From Verrucomicrobiaceae bacterium (lineage in GTDB: Bacteria; Verrucomicrobiota; Verrucomicrobiia; Verrucomicrobiales; Verrucomicrobiaceae), in contig JAIXZA010000004.1 of assembly GCA_027489965.1 (NCBI GenBank), positions 1 to 64,000 on the forward strand: a stretch of DNA of 64,000 nt, read 5' to 3'. Every line of letters starts with the position of its first letter. Positions within the stretch are counted from its first letter, which is position 1. Below the pieces are notes generated by a model. That model saw nothing but the letters and a program-made list of their open reading frames with translations. It was not told the DNA's origin and made no database searches. Below are positions 43,135 to 51,643 of this stretch, piece after piece. Made by a program: the position numbers and the translations under genes.

Positions 43135-44385
43135 TCAGGCAGCGTTTTTATCCTGCTCTTTTGTCTGAATCATCAGCACCAGCGCTACGGAAAGGATGCA
43201 GAAGCAGGCAAAAAAGCCAAAAGTGACATTCATGGGCACCTTCATGTCGGTGAGTGTCCCGTAGCCCCAGTCAGCAATCCCACCGCTCGTCATACTCACC
43301 AGATTCATCAGTCCATAACCCGTGGCTCGCAGTTCTGGGCGCGTGATTTGGGAGAGGATCGGCATGTTATTGCCATCAAAGAATCCCCAGCCAATGCCAA
43401 AGAGTATCAGGGAAGCGATCGCCAGCTCAAACGAATGCCAGCCCGGCGCATTCCCCACACCAAAAAGGGCTGGCACAATCATCATCATTCCGAGAGCGCT
43501 GACATAGATCCGGCCTCTGGAAGTCTTGCGCATCCAGCGATCTGCTAACCAGCCGCCGACCATTGCCGAGACAAGGGCAGCCGCCTGCCAATACAGCGTC
43601 GCGGATACCCCAGCTTTGCCTTGACTGATATTGAATTCCTTTTGCAAAATCGCCGGCATCCAATCCCGCACTACCCAGGCCGCGACGGCAGGCAGCGTGA
43701 AATAAAGCACCAGCAGTAAGAAGGAACGGTTCGTCAAAAGCTCACGCAACGCCACCAGCACAGAGAGCTTTTCCGTCTGCTGCGCGCCCACCGCTCTTGG
43801 AGCGTCTTTGATGAGCAGCAGTAATGGCAGAGCATACAAAATGCCCACCAGCCCCGTGTAATCAAAGGCACCACGCCAACCAAAGTCAGGCCACTCATTC
43901 ACATACCCAGCAAAGCCACCCAGCATGACACCGCAGTAAATCCCAGCCTGATGAATCCCCACCGCTCGGGATCTCGTGTTTCCGGTGTGATAATCGGCGA
44001 TCAGCGCTAATGCCGCTGGGATGTAAAAGGCCTCACTGATTCCCATCGCTGTTCTTGCCCAAAGCAGCTCATGATAATCCTGCACATGGCCCGTCAGATA
44101 AGTGATCGCTGACCAGACGATCAGGCTGCCACAGATCGCGTATTTTCGACTGAAGCGATCCGCGATGTAGCCGCCAATCGGGCTAAAAAACGCATACACC
44201 CATTTGAACTGACCCAACATGTAGCCCCAGTTTGCTTCAGAGCCGATACTCGGCACATCCCCCATCACTGACGTCTTCATCGACGCAATCATTTGCCGAT
44301 CTAGGTAATTCAGCAGCGCCACCGGAAATAGCAGCGCCACGATCAACCAAGCGGTGCGAGAAGTGGTGGGATGATCATTCGTCAT
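43135..44385 (-). CDS. MFS transporter (ACS-like family)
   Basis: 416-aa major facilitator with 12 predicted membrane segments. Helix 1-2 motif FPVALLNYLDRQMIAS and loop 2-3 IGGYIADRFSRKYAI fit the anion:cation symporter (hexuronate/sialate/phthalate-type) group; the second half repeats VGGWLADRWMRKTSRGR. It probably imports an organic anion such as a sugar acid. The ATG at 44385 lies 86 bases from the lipoprotein gene stop. No regulator or catabolic partner adjoins except Gfo/Idh about 1.1 kb away. Confidence 0.88.
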   Translation of the reverse strand: MTNDHPTTSRTAWLIVALLFPVALLNYLDRQMIASMKTSVMGDVPSIGSEANWGYMLGQFKWVYAFFSPIGGYIADRFSRKYAICGSLIVWSAITYLTGHVQDYHELLWARTAMGISEAFYIPAALALIADYHTGNTRSRAVGIHQAGIYCGVMLGGFAGYVNEWPDFGWRGAFDYTGLVGILYALPLLLLIKDAPRAVGAQQTEKLSVLVALRELLTNRSFLLLVLYFTLPAVAAWVVRDWMPAILQKEFNISQGKAGVSATLYWQAAALVSAMVGGWLADRWMRKTSRGRIYVSALGMMMIVPALFGVGNAPGWHSFELAIASLILFGIGWGFFDGNNMPILSQITRPELRATGYGLMNLVSMTSGGIADWGYGTLTDMKVPMNVTFGFFACFCILSVALVLMIQTKEQDKNAA

Positions 44386-44471
44386 GAACTGGTTAAATCA
44401 CAGATCCTAAACTTAGCCTAGCATAAAACGATGCCGATTCTTGATCCTGCCATGATGGAAGCTAGCTGATC

Positions 44472-44921
44472 TCAATACCGATCTCTTCGACCCAGAGGTT
44501 GTCTCAGCAACCGAGCCCTTTGGATGATGTCTGCGCGATGTTCCGGCGTTCCCTGATTCATGAGATTTTGAATGCTTTGCGTGGTGTCCAAAATCGCCCG
44601 CACTTGGCTGCCCACACTTCCCGAGTTCGGTAGCAATCCGCCTGTCATGATCTGATAGACTACGGACATCTCCACGACATACCAGTCATCCAGCCGATAC
44701 ACTTCCGTGCTTCCCATTAGACTGCCAGCCGCCGTTCCCACCCGCTCAGGATGTGACTTCGGCGGCAGAGATCGATAGAGCCTCTCCCGAGTCACCGGGA
44801 ACTCCAGTCCACTCAATCGCCGATTATACACCCGACCCCGCCCCATCTCATCCGTTGGCAGCACCGAGCACCCTGTCCCAAGCAGCAGCAGGGCCAACAA
44901 TGCTAAATGCCGATGAATCAT
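44472..44921 (-). CDS. Predicted lipoprotein of unknown function
   Basis: 149 aa with signal peptide MIHRHLALLALLLLGTGC ending in lipobox GTGC. The mature part (VYNRRLSGLEFPVTRERLYRSLPP, TEVYRLDDWYVVEMSVVYQI) resembles small outer-membrane-assembly-type lipoproteins of the SmpA/BamE outline, but the similarity is only visual. It follows speA by 40 bases on the same strand, so cotranscription is possible. No function is assigned. Confidence 0.65.
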   Translation of the reverse strand: MIHRHLALLALLLLGTGCSVLPTDEMGRGRVYNRRLSGLEFPVTRERLYRSLPPKSHPERVGTAAGSLMGSTEVYRLDDWYVVEMSVVYQIMTGGLLPNSGSVGSQVRAILDTTQSIQNLMNQGTPEHRADIIQRARLLRQPLGRRDRY

Positions 44922-44961
44922 GCTATGAATGAATCAGCTGGTTCTTGGAAGGCGTCCGAAC

Positions 44962-46911
44962 TTAACTTTCAAAGTAAGTGTAACCACGTAAGCCAGCCTC
45001 AAAGGCACCCATGATCTCGCGGCGCTCAGTCGGTGTGATGCGGTTAGAGACAACAGCGCTTTCTGCGAGGTTGCGGAAGCGTGTGGCGAGATCTTTCGGG
45101 TCATACTCGACGTAGCTGAGAACTTCAGAGACGCTGTCGCCTTCTTGTTCACGGCGGTATTTGAGCTTGCCGTTTTCGATGGAGACACTGACGACATTGG
45201 TATCACCCAAGAGGTTGTGCAGATCTCCGAGGGTCTCTTGATAGGCACCGACCAGGAAGATGCCGAGCATGTAATCGACACCGGACTCGATCTCAGGATC
45301 GTGCAGGGGCAGGCTCTCACAGATCTGGCCACCATGGGCAAATTTGTCGATCTTTCCGTCACTGTCACAGGTAATGTCGGAGAGCACCGCGTTGCGTGTG
45401 GGCTTCTCTTTCAGGCGATGAATCGGCATCACGGGGAAGATCTGATCAATGGCCCAAAGGTCAGGCAGACTCTGGAACACGCTGAAGTTCCCGTAGTAAT
45501 AATCGGTCATGACCGCCGACATGCGGTCCATCTGGCTGCCGTCGTGGCCCACGGATTCCAGTTTGCCTGAAACCCAGGTCATGACGCCCCAGTACATTTC
45601 TTCACCGAGAGAGCGGTCACGCAGGCCGATCTTACCGTAGCTAAACTCGGTGCGGAGTTTGTCGCGGTAGTAAACGGCGTCGTTGTAGATTTCCTGAAGT
45701 CGCTCGCGTGTCAGCTTGTTATTGTTTTTGAGGCTTTCCTCATGCAGTTCCGCCAGATTTTTTAGCAGGGCAGGGGCGTCTTTAGCCAGCTCGATACTGC
45801 CTGTTGGCGGCTCAAAACGATTCACGTCGAGGATATTGATCACCAGAACGGAGTAGTAGGCCACGATGGCGCGGCCAGACTCCGTGATGATGTCTGGGTG
45901 TGGCACGCCAGCTTCAGCGGTGACTTCACTGATGGCTTCGATCACGTCAGCACAGTATTCTTTGGTGCCGTAATTGCTGGAGGCTGAGGTGGTGCCTTTG
46001 AAGCCGTCGTAGCTGATGGCCAAGCCGCCGCCCAGATCCAGGATGCCCATGCGGGCACCTTCTTGGACCAGACCACAATACACTCGGGCTGCTTCTGTCA
46101 CAGCCTGGCGGATGGCGCGGATGTTCGGGATTTGACTGCCCTGATGGTAATGAAGCATGCGCAGACAATCGAGCATTCCTTCCTCACGCAGGGTATCGAC
46201 CACGTTCATGAGTTGAGAGATATTCAGGCCGAAGACACTGGCATCGCCACCTGAGCCGGCCCAGTGGCCTGCGCTTTCAGCACTGAGCTTAAACCGCACA
46301 CCGAGAGTTGGGCGCACACCCATCTTCTTACTGCGCTCCAGAATGAGTTTTAGCTCAGAGGGCATTTCCAGAACCAGGATCACCTGAAGGCCCATTTTTT
46401 GAGCATACAGTGCTAAGTCGATGAACTCTTCATCTTTGTAACCATTGCAGACGATGTAGGCCTCTGGGTCATGCATGTAGGCCAAGGCAGCGATCAGTTC
46501 TGGCTTGCTGCCGGCTTCGAGTCCGTAGTGATACTTGCGGCCATAACGCGTGATTTCGTCGATGACTTCCTGCTGCTGATTCACCTTGATCGGATAGACG
46601 CCGCGGTAAGCGCCCTGATACTTGGCTTCACGGATGGAGCTGGCAAAGCCTTCGTTCAGCTCGTCGATGCGCCAGCGCAGCAGATCGCCGAAGCGAATCA
46701 AAACAGGCAGCTGAGTGCCGCGATCACGCAGACCTTTGACGATTTGTGCCAGTGACACAGGCTTGGTTTTTTTGCCGTCCTTTAAGTTCACCACCACTTC
46801 GCCCCGAGCAGAGACGTCAAAGTATCCGTGGCCCCACTCACGGATGCCGTAGAGTTCAGCGCTATCTTCGATGGTCCAAGGGGGTGTTTTTGTGCGGCGT
46901 TCCGTAGTCAT
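44962..46911 (-). CDS. speA: Biosynthetic arginine decarboxylase
   Basis: PLP enzyme converting arginine to agmatine, first step of the agmatine route to putrescine. From ATG 46911 the product has 649 aa, normal for SpeA (an upstream in-frame start at 46989 adds non-conserved sequence). The alanine-racemase-like barrel carries the PLP lysine K109 in AYRGVYPIKVNQQQEV, then GLEAGSKPELIAAL, MLHYHQGSQIPNIRAI and DLGGGLAISYDG. The C-terminal domain has FSVFQSLPD and ITCDSDGKIDKF with the Cys of the substrate site. Agmatine-processing genes are not seen nearby. Divergent from queA. Confidence 0.96.
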   Translation of the reverse strand: MTTERRTKTPPWTIEDSAELYGIREWGHGYFDVSARGEVVVNLKDGKKTKPVSLAQIVKGLRDRGTQLPVLIRFGDLLRWRIDELNEGFASSIREAKYQGAYRGVYPIKVNQQQEVIDEITRYGRKYHYGLEAGSKPELIAALAYMHDPEAYIVCNGYKDEEFIDLALYAQKMGLQVILVLEMPSELKLILERSKKMGVRPTLGVRFKLSAESAGHWAGSGGDASVFGLNISQLMNVVDTLREEGMLDCLRMLHYHQGSQIPNIRAIRQAVTEAARVYCGLVQEGARMGILDLGGGLAISYDGFKGTTSASSNYGTKEYCADVIEAISEVTAEAGVPHPDIITESGRAIVAYYSVLVINILDVNRFEPPTGSIELAKDAPALLKNLAELHEESLKNNNKLTRERLQEIYNDAVYYRDKLRTEFSYGKIGLRDRSLGEEMYWGVMTWVSGKLESVGHDGSQMDRMSAVMTDYYYGNFSVFQSLPDLWAIDQIFPVMPIHRLKEKPTRNAVLSDITCDSDGKIDKFAHGGQICESLPLHDPEIESGVDYMLGIFLVGAYQETLGDLHNLLGDTNVVSVSIENGKLKYRREQEGDSVSEVLSYVEYDPKDLATRFRNLAESAVVSNRITPTERREIMGAFEAGLRGYTYFES

Positions 46912-47084
46912 GTAAGGGCCGCGATTATGGGGGCATTCTCGGGGATGAAAAGTGAAACTGTGTGCCGAAGGCCAATTCCTTTGTGACAAATGCCTGCGTC
47001 CAAATTTCCGTTCGTTGCAGGAGTCGCATGACGAAGGGGCATCCTTGTGTCAAGAATGCAGGCAGATTTCACCTTTTTTCCGCC

Positions 47085-48059
47085 GTGCTTACCACTGACT
47101 TTGATTATCCTTTGCCGCCCGAACTGATTGCCAGCCAACCCCTAGCGGACCGGGCTGGCTCACGCATGTTGGTCGTGCATCGGGATCGCGGAGTCATTGA
47201 GCACAGGCAGTTCCGTGATCTGCCTGAGTTCATTCGCAGTGACGATCTGCTGGTGCTGAATAACACCCGTGTCGTGCCAGCACGCTTCTTTTCTGATGAC
47301 GGCACCCGTGAGGTGCTGCGAGTCGAGCCTCTGACACCCACCCTCTGGCGCTGCATGGTCAAGCCGGGCAAGCGCTTCAAACTTGGCCATACCGTCAGCA
47401 TTGGTGGCTGCACAGGAACGGTGAAGGATGTTTTAGAAAATGGGGATCGTGTGATCGAGTGGGATCAGATCGTGGATGAGGCCAAGCATGGCCATCTGGC
47501 ACTGCCACATTACATGAACCGGGATGACCAGCCTTCTGACCGCGAGCGCTACCAGACGGTCTATGCCAAGACTGAAGGCGCGATCGCAGCACCGACCGCA
47601 GGCCTGCATTTCACCCCCGAGTTGCTGGCGGGATTGCCGCATGCCTTTGTCACGCTGCATGTCGGTGTCGGTACGTTTCAGCCAGTGAAGGTGGAGAAGA
47701 TCGAAGAGCATCAGATGCACGCCGAGTCTTATTTTGTCACAGCAGAAACGGCTGAGTCCGTGGCCAAAGCTTCCCGAGTCATCGCGGTGGGTACCACAGC
47801 CATGCGCACCTTAGAGACTGTGGCGCGTGATCATGGCCGTGTTGTGGCGGCCTCTGGCAGCACGGACATTTTTATCTATCCAGGTTACGAGTTCCGCGCT
47901 GTAGGCGCACTGCTCACGAACTTTCATCTGCCAAAGTCCACCCTGATGATGCTGGTGAGCGCCTTTGCCACCAAGGATCTCATCATGCAGGCCTATGAGG
48001 AAGCCATCCGCGAGCGTTACCGCTTCTTCAGTTATGGAGACTGCATGCTGATCCTCTAG
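47085..48059 (+). CDS. queA: S-adenosylmethionine:tRNA ribosyltransferase-isomerase
   Basis: Transfers the ribosyl moiety of SAM to preQ1 in tRNA, giving epoxyqueuosine. GTG 47085 yields a 324-aa protein that begins exactly at the family's N-terminus (LTTDFDYPLPPELIASQPL). The frame is open back to 46962 but that sequence is not QueA-like. Motifs: LVLNNTRVVPARFF, VYAKTEGAIAAPTAGLHFTPELL, HVGVGTFQPVKVE, AVGTTAMRTLE, TNFHLPKSTLMMLVSAFA. The stop TAG shares the palindrome CTAG (48056-48059) with the convergent bcp gene. Confidence 0.96.
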   Translation: MLTTDFDYPLPPELIASQPLADRAGSRMLVVHRDRGVIEHRQFRDLPEFIRSDDLLVLNNTRVVPARFFSDDGTREVLRVEPLTPTLWRCMVKPGKRFKLGHTVSIGGCTGTVKDVLENGDRVIEWDQIVDEAKHGHLALPHYMNRDDQPSDRERYQTVYAKTEGAIAAPTAGLHFTPELLAGLPHAFVTLHVGVGTFQPVKVEKIEEHQMHAESYFVTAETAESVAKASRVIAVGTTAMRTLETVARDHGRVVAASGSTDIFIYPGYEFRAVGALLTNFHLPKSTLMMLVSAFATKDLIMQAYEEAIRERYRFFSYGDCMLIL

Positions 48060-48529
48060 ATCACCGCCATCACTTGATCCAGATGTTCATCCGGCTTCAC
48101 TTTCGGGAAGACGGCGCGCACCTTGCCATCTGGCGCAATCACAAACGTGGTCCGCTCGGTGCCCATGTAGGTTTTGCCATACATGCTTTTCTCGACCCAG
48201 ACGCCATAAGTATTGGCAATCTCGTGGTCTTCGTCACTTAGAATGGCAAAGGGCAGGGAATGCTTTTTGATGAACTTTTCGTGGCTCTTGATGGAGTCAA
48301 TGCTGACGCCTAGGACCGTGGCTTTTTCTGAAATTTGCGACCAGCCATCACGCAGGGCACAGGCCTGCTTGGTGCAGCCCGGTGTATCGTCTTTCGGATA
48401 AAAATAGAGCACCACGACTTTGCCTTTCAGATCTGCCAGACTGAGTGTCTGGGAGACAGGATAATCGCCACCAACAACGGGTGCTGAGAAGGAAGGTGCT
48501 TTGCTGCCAGGAGCGGGATTTGGTTTCAT
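48056..48529 (-). CDS. bcp: Thiol peroxidase, Bcp/PrxQ-type peroxiredoxin
   Basis: 157-aa atypical 2-Cys peroxiredoxin reducing hydroperoxides. Peroxidatic C52 and resolving C57 lie in YPKDDTPGCTKQACALRD, the PrxQ spacing of five. VLGVSIDSIKSHEKFIKKH and the C-terminal TTFVIAPDGKV complete the fold. ATG 48529. The nfeD-like gene lies 11 bases upstream on the same strand, so they are probably cotranscribed. Confidence 0.96.
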   Translation of the reverse strand: MKPNPAPGSKAPSFSAPVVGGDYPVSQTLSLADLKGKVVVLYFYPKDDTPGCTKQACALRDGWSQISEKATVLGVSIDSIKSHEKFIKKHSLPFAILSDEDHEIANTYGVWVEKSMYGKTYMGTERTTFVIAPDGKVRAVFPKVKPDEHLDQVMAVI

Positions 48530-48540
48530 AAAGTGACCTT

Positions 48541-49017
48541 TTACGACACAACCCGCACGATTAGATTCCCTGATTCGCTTCCAGTGACTCGAATCTGAGT
48601 TTTTGCGGGAGCAAACCCATCCTCGCAGCGCACCTCCCAGCGCTTTCCGCCGATTTCAGCGCGGCCAAGTGGGCGCAGGTCGGTGACTGCCACACCTACG
48701 CTATCCAGGGCAGGTCGATGGCTGGTATCTGGGGATTCAATCTGCGTCGTCAGTGTCAGCGTGCGATTCCAGAACTTCACGGCAAAATACCTCATCCAGA
48801 GCAGTAAGCTCACGACTGCAAAAAGGATGATCCCAGCCGCTAAACCGGTGCGTCTCCAGCTTGGCCAGCCCGCCAGTTCCTCCGAGCTGAGCGTCAGAGC
48901 CAGAGCCGTCACCAGGCAGACAAACCCAAAGATACCCGCAATCCAGCCTGGAAGAAACGTTTCCAACATCATGAGCAGCACGCCAAAGAGGGCGAGAGTG
49001 GCGATGGTCAGTAGCAT
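48541..49017 (-). CDS. NfeD-like membrane protein
   Basis: 158 aa with hydrophobic segments at about residues 3-22, 26-44 and 57-76, then a C-terminal OB-fold NfeD domain (DSVGVAVTDLRPLGRAEIGGKRWEV to GNLIVRVVS). NfeD proteins act with SPFH/stomatin-like or ClpP-class partners in membrane organisation; no such partner is adjacent. ATG 49017. The bcp gene begins 11 bases after its stop. Confidence 0.85.
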   Translation of the reverse strand: MLLTIATLALFGVLLMMLETFLPGWIAGIFGFVCLVTALALTLSSEELAGWPSWRRTGLAAGIILFAVVSLLLWMRYFAVKFWNRTLTLTTQIESPDTSHRPALDSVGVAVTDLRPLGRAEIGGKRWEVRCEDGFAPAKTQIRVTGSESGNLIVRVVS

Positions 49018-49179
49018 GAACCAACGGTGTCCTGTGGTTTGGGATCGTCAAGGCGGCGTTAGTCGTGATGCGCTGCTGGCCAAAGGCACGATCGCCACTG
49101 GGCCACTCATTACCAACCACGACTCCTGACGCTGATTCAGGCGCTCGACAAATCTCAAACTTCATCCTAGAATCAAATC

Positions 49180-49446
49180 ATGACAGCTACTCTTGAACGC
49201 ATCAAAAAGGAAATCAGAAGCCTTGAGCCAAGCGAGGTTGAGGCGCTGCTTCGTGATCTTCAATTCGAGTACGTTATGCCGTTGCCTGATGATGAAGCGT
49301 CGGTCGAAGCAGCATGGGACGCCGAGATTGCCGAGCGAGTCAAGGATGTTGAGGAGGGCAGAGTCACCCTCATCTCCGGCGAAGAATCCGAGCGCAGAAT
49401 AGATGCATTGTTCGCCAAACATGGGCTCCAGCGGCGCACGGCATGA
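49180..49446 (+). CDS. Addiction-module antitoxin (PF09720-like), second pair
   Basis: An 88-aa acidic protein of the addiction-module component family: IKKEIRSLEPSEVEALLRDLQ, then EAAWDAEIAERVKDVEEGRVTLISGEE, the E-x-R...G pattern shared with the antitoxin at 9405. It overlaps the toxin start in an ATGA junction (49443-49446). It should bind and silence the ParE-type toxin and repress the operon. ATG 49180. Confidence 0.82.
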   Translation: MTATLERIKKEIRSLEPSEVEALLRDLQFEYVMPLPDDEASVEAAWDAEIAERVKDVEEGRVTLISGEESERRIDALFAKHGLQRRTA

Positions 49447-49763
49447 AGAACTGGGATATTCATCCAGAAGCTGAGTTAGAGCTCGAGGAAGCCATTGCCA
49501 ATTATCTCTCCATTGACGAAAATTTGGCCTATTCCTTTGATGAGCACTACACGACGTGCCGGAATGAGATTGTAGCTGACCCGCTGCGTTTTAGCCTTCG
49601 CCGACCTCCTATCCGGAGAGTTAATCTAACGCCACGGTTCGGAGCCTATTATATTGCGTACATGATCTGGAAGGATAAGCCGATTATCTTGGCTGTAGCC
49701 CATGGGTCGCGTAACCCTTATTACTGGAGTCATCGCATTGTCGAATCGAAGAAGCTTTTCTAA
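49443..49763 (+). CDS. ParE-family toxin, second pair
   Basis: 106 aa of the RelE/ParE fold: WDIHPEAELELEEAIANYLSIDENLAYSFDEHY (N-terminal helix pair), LRRPPIRRVNLTPRFGAYYIAYMI (core strands) and AVAHGSRNPYYWSHRI (C-terminal strand and basic helix). It overlaps the antitoxin by four bases, giving coupled translation. Target unknown. No flanking repeat like that around the first pair was seen. Confidence 0.82.
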   Translation: MKNWDIHPEAELELEEAIANYLSIDENLAYSFDEHYTTCRNEIVADPLRFSLRRPPIRRVNLTPRFGAYYIAYMIWKDKPIILAVAHGSRNPYYWSHRIVESKKLF

Positions 49764-49850
49764 ATCACGATTGAGCAGACAGCTGACTCAGGCGTTTCTC
49801 GCAGGCCCGCAGTGGACATTGGCCTAGAACCATCCTTTGATACGCTCTCC

Positions 49851-50495
49851 ATGTCTGACGACCGACCTTCTTTCCCCACTCTGCAAGCCGCACGCCTTTA
49901 CGGCATCCTTGACCTTGGCTATGTCTTGCCTGCGGAGGTCGAGTCGATGACGGAATCTCTCTGTCTCGGCGGGGTGGATCTGCTGCAGCTCCGGGCTAAG
50001 AAGCTGACGCTTCAAGAGATCGAAAAACTAGCCCGACTCATGTTACCCATCACGCGTGCGCATGGGGTTCCCTTCATCATCAATGACCATCTGGCCATCG
50101 CTGCTGAGATTGGCTCTGAAGGCGTGCATGTCGGTCAGGACGACGATGCCGTGGCCAAGGCCCGCGCTGTGGTCGGGCCCAAGGTCTTTGTCGGGAAGTC
50201 CACTCACAGCTTGGTCCAAGCCGCTGCGGCACAGGAAGAGGATGCCGATTACATTGGCTTTGGGCCGCTCTATGCCACCGGCACCAAGCCTGATTACGTG
50301 CCTATTGGGATTCATGACATCAGCCAGGTGCATCAGCAGGTAAAGCTCCCCATCTTTTGCATCGGCGGCGTCAACTTGCCACGCCTGCCTGAGATCGTTC
50401 AAGCCGGCGCGCGCCGGGTGGTCGTGGTTTCCGCATTGTTGCAGGCTGCTTCCATTTCCCAGTATGTGCAGGAAGTGAAAGCGCTGCTTCCCTGA
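49851..50495 (+). CDS. thiE: Thiamine-phosphate synthase
   Basis: Joins HMP-PP and HET-P to form thiamine phosphate. 214 aa from ATG 49851 (a start at 49812 is less likely). TIM-barrel motifs: GGVDLLQLRAKKLTLQEIEKL, VPFIINDHLAIAAEIGSEGVHVGQDD, VGKSTHSLVQAAAAQEEDADYIGFGPLYATGTK and FCIGGVNLPRLPEIVQAGARRVVVVSAL. It lacks neighbouring thi genes, and no TPP riboswitch is evident ahead of it. The following LolA-like gene begins 26 bases later. Confidence 0.93.
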   Translation: MSDDRPSFPTLQAARLYGILDLGYVLPAEVESMTESLCLGGVDLLQLRAKKLTLQEIEKLARLMLPITRAHGVPFIINDHLAIAAEIGSEGVHVGQDDDAVAKARAVVGPKVFVGKSTHSLVQAAAAQEEDADYIGFGPLYATGTKPDYVPIGIHDISQVHQQVKLPIFCIGGVNLPRLPEIVQAGARRVVVVSALLQAASISQYVQEVKALLP

Positions 50496-50521
50496 ACCTT
50501 GGCCCGTCACATTCACTGCTA

Positions 50522-51169
50522 ATGATCACCATCATGCGTCTCCTTTGCCTGTCTTTTCTGGCCCTATCCTCTGCCTTTCCACAGGCGGCGAACCTGCCCA
50601 AGCCTGACCCTGAACTGCCCGCCATCATGAAGGAATGGGCAGAGGCCCAAAAGGCCGTGGGTGACATGGAGGTGGCCTTTGAGCAGACCCGAACCATCCC
50701 TGCACTGAAAAAGCCCGTGACGGCTCCAGGGAAGTTTTGGCGTTTTACTGATGGTGCCTTCCGCTGGGAAATGGGATCTCCAGCTGCCACCATCTTGGTG
50801 CATGATTTGAAAGAGTTCCGTGTCCGTGAATCAGCGGAGGCCCCATGGCAGGTTTTACAAGAGGACGATGCCCGCTACCGCATGTGGGCCAGATTTCTCA
50901 GTGGTCGTGAGGCCTCACCCAAGGAGATCAGCCGTCATTTTGTCGTCAAAGAAGCCGTCGATAGTCCCGGCATCACCACGGTGACCTTGCAGCCCAAAGC
51001 CCCCTTCATCCGCCGCTATCTCAATCAGCTCGATCTTCAGATCAGCCAGTCCAGCAAACTGCTCGTCCAGCTACGAGTCATTCAGGGAGATGGCAGCGTC
51101 GTCCTCATGCGCTTTGCCCAGCCCAAACCCGTGTCTCAAGACTTGAAGGCCCAGTTGTTGTCACGCTAA
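50522..51169 (+). CDS. LolA-like outer-membrane lipoprotein carrier
   Basis: 215 aa with an N-terminal signal peptide (IMRLLCLSFLALSSAFPQAA) and LolA-fold features: DMEVAFEQTRTIPALKKPVTAPGKFWRFTDGAFRWEM, VQVL-like acidic strands and a C-terminal QDLKAQLLSR. It would ferry lipoproteins across the periplasm from a LolCDE-type complex; a LolC/E-like permease is encoded at 33501. ATG 50522, or ATG 50534 four codons on, which gives an equal signal peptide. Weak sequence conservation makes this a fold-level call. Confidence 0.78.
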   Translation: MITIMRLLCLSFLALSSAFPQAANLPKPDPELPAIMKEWAEAQKAVGDMEVAFEQTRTIPALKKPVTAPGKFWRFTDGAFRWEMGSPAATILVHDLKEFRVRESAEAPWQVLQEDDARYRMWARFLSGREASPKEISRHFVVKEAVDSPGITTVTLQPKAPFIRRYLNQLDLQISQSSKLLVQLRVIQGDGSVVLMRFAQPKPVSQDLKAQLLSR

Positions 51170-51179
51170 AATGCTCCAC

Positions 51180-51293
51180 ATGAAACTCACCGCATGCTTC
51201 ACTCTTATGGTCTTTCCGTTGTTCGCGGCGGAGCTGCCGCAGCAACCCAAACACGACAGTCAAACCCAACGGATGACGGCTTATAGGTCATGA
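51180..51293 (+). CDS. Small exported-peptide ORF coupled to the DUF5808-like gene
   Basis: A 37-codon frame begins at ATG 51180, ten bases after the LolA-like stop. It starts MKLTACFTLMVFPLFAAE, a plausible signal peptide, followed by a hydrophilic tail. Its TGA overlaps the next gene's ATG (ATGA, 51290-51293), suggesting translational coupling. No family is recognised and it could be a leader peptide. Confidence 0.4.
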   Translation: MKLTACFTLMVFPLFAAELPQQPKHDSQTQRMTAYRS

Positions 51294-51622
51294 GCAGATC
51301 AGCCTTTGATCGACACTACTACGACGCCAACAACTGGAAGCTGGGGTTCATTTACTTTTGCAAAGCTGATCAGCGTATCGTCGTTCCGAAGCGCCTTCGA
51401 GGACTTGGATGGACGCTCAACTTTGCTCGACCTTTAGCGTTGCCCTTCTTGGGGGTGCTACTGGCATTTGCTTTCGGAGCTAGAGAGTTGCTGCTTGCCT
51501 TGAATGGGAGTACAGGTTTGTCCTGCGCGGTCACGTTGCTGTTGATTCTGGCGCTCGTGGCCCTGTGTTATCAAATGTCGATTCCCCAACCTAGTGCTGC
51601 GCCATCGGATGATGTCAGGTAA
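51290..51622 (+). CDS. DUF5808-like membrane protein
   Basis: 110 aa. The N-terminal part (YYDANNWKLGFIYFCKADQRIVVPKR and GLGWTLNFARPLA) matches the short DUF5808 motif, then two hydrophobic helices follow (LPFLGVLLAFAFGARELLLAL and LSCAVTLLLILALVALCYQM). Function unknown. ATG 51290 overlaps the stop of a 37-codon ORF. It converges on the membrane protein gene at 51644. Confidence 0.65.
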   Translation: MSRSAFDRHYYDANNWKLGFIYFCKADQRIVVPKRLRGLGWTLNFARPLALPFLGVLLAFAFGARELLLALNGSTGLSCAVTLLLILALVALCYQMSIPQPSAAPSDDVR

Positions 51623-51643
51623 GCCCCAATGAGTAGGCTTGAA

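Noticed and set aside
46962..47084. N-terminal extension of queA
   Set aside because: The frame is open but the sequence precedes the conserved N-terminus and is cysteine-rich and unlike QueA; GTG 47085 fits.
49018..49179. Possible gene fragment between nfeD and the second toxin-antitoxin pair
   Set aside because: A short plus-strand frame ends in protein-like sequence near 49060-49129, but it has no start, length or recognisable family.
49764..49850. TPP riboswitch before thiE
   Set aside because: The gap is too short and lacks the CTGAGA and ACCTGA-type core sequences.
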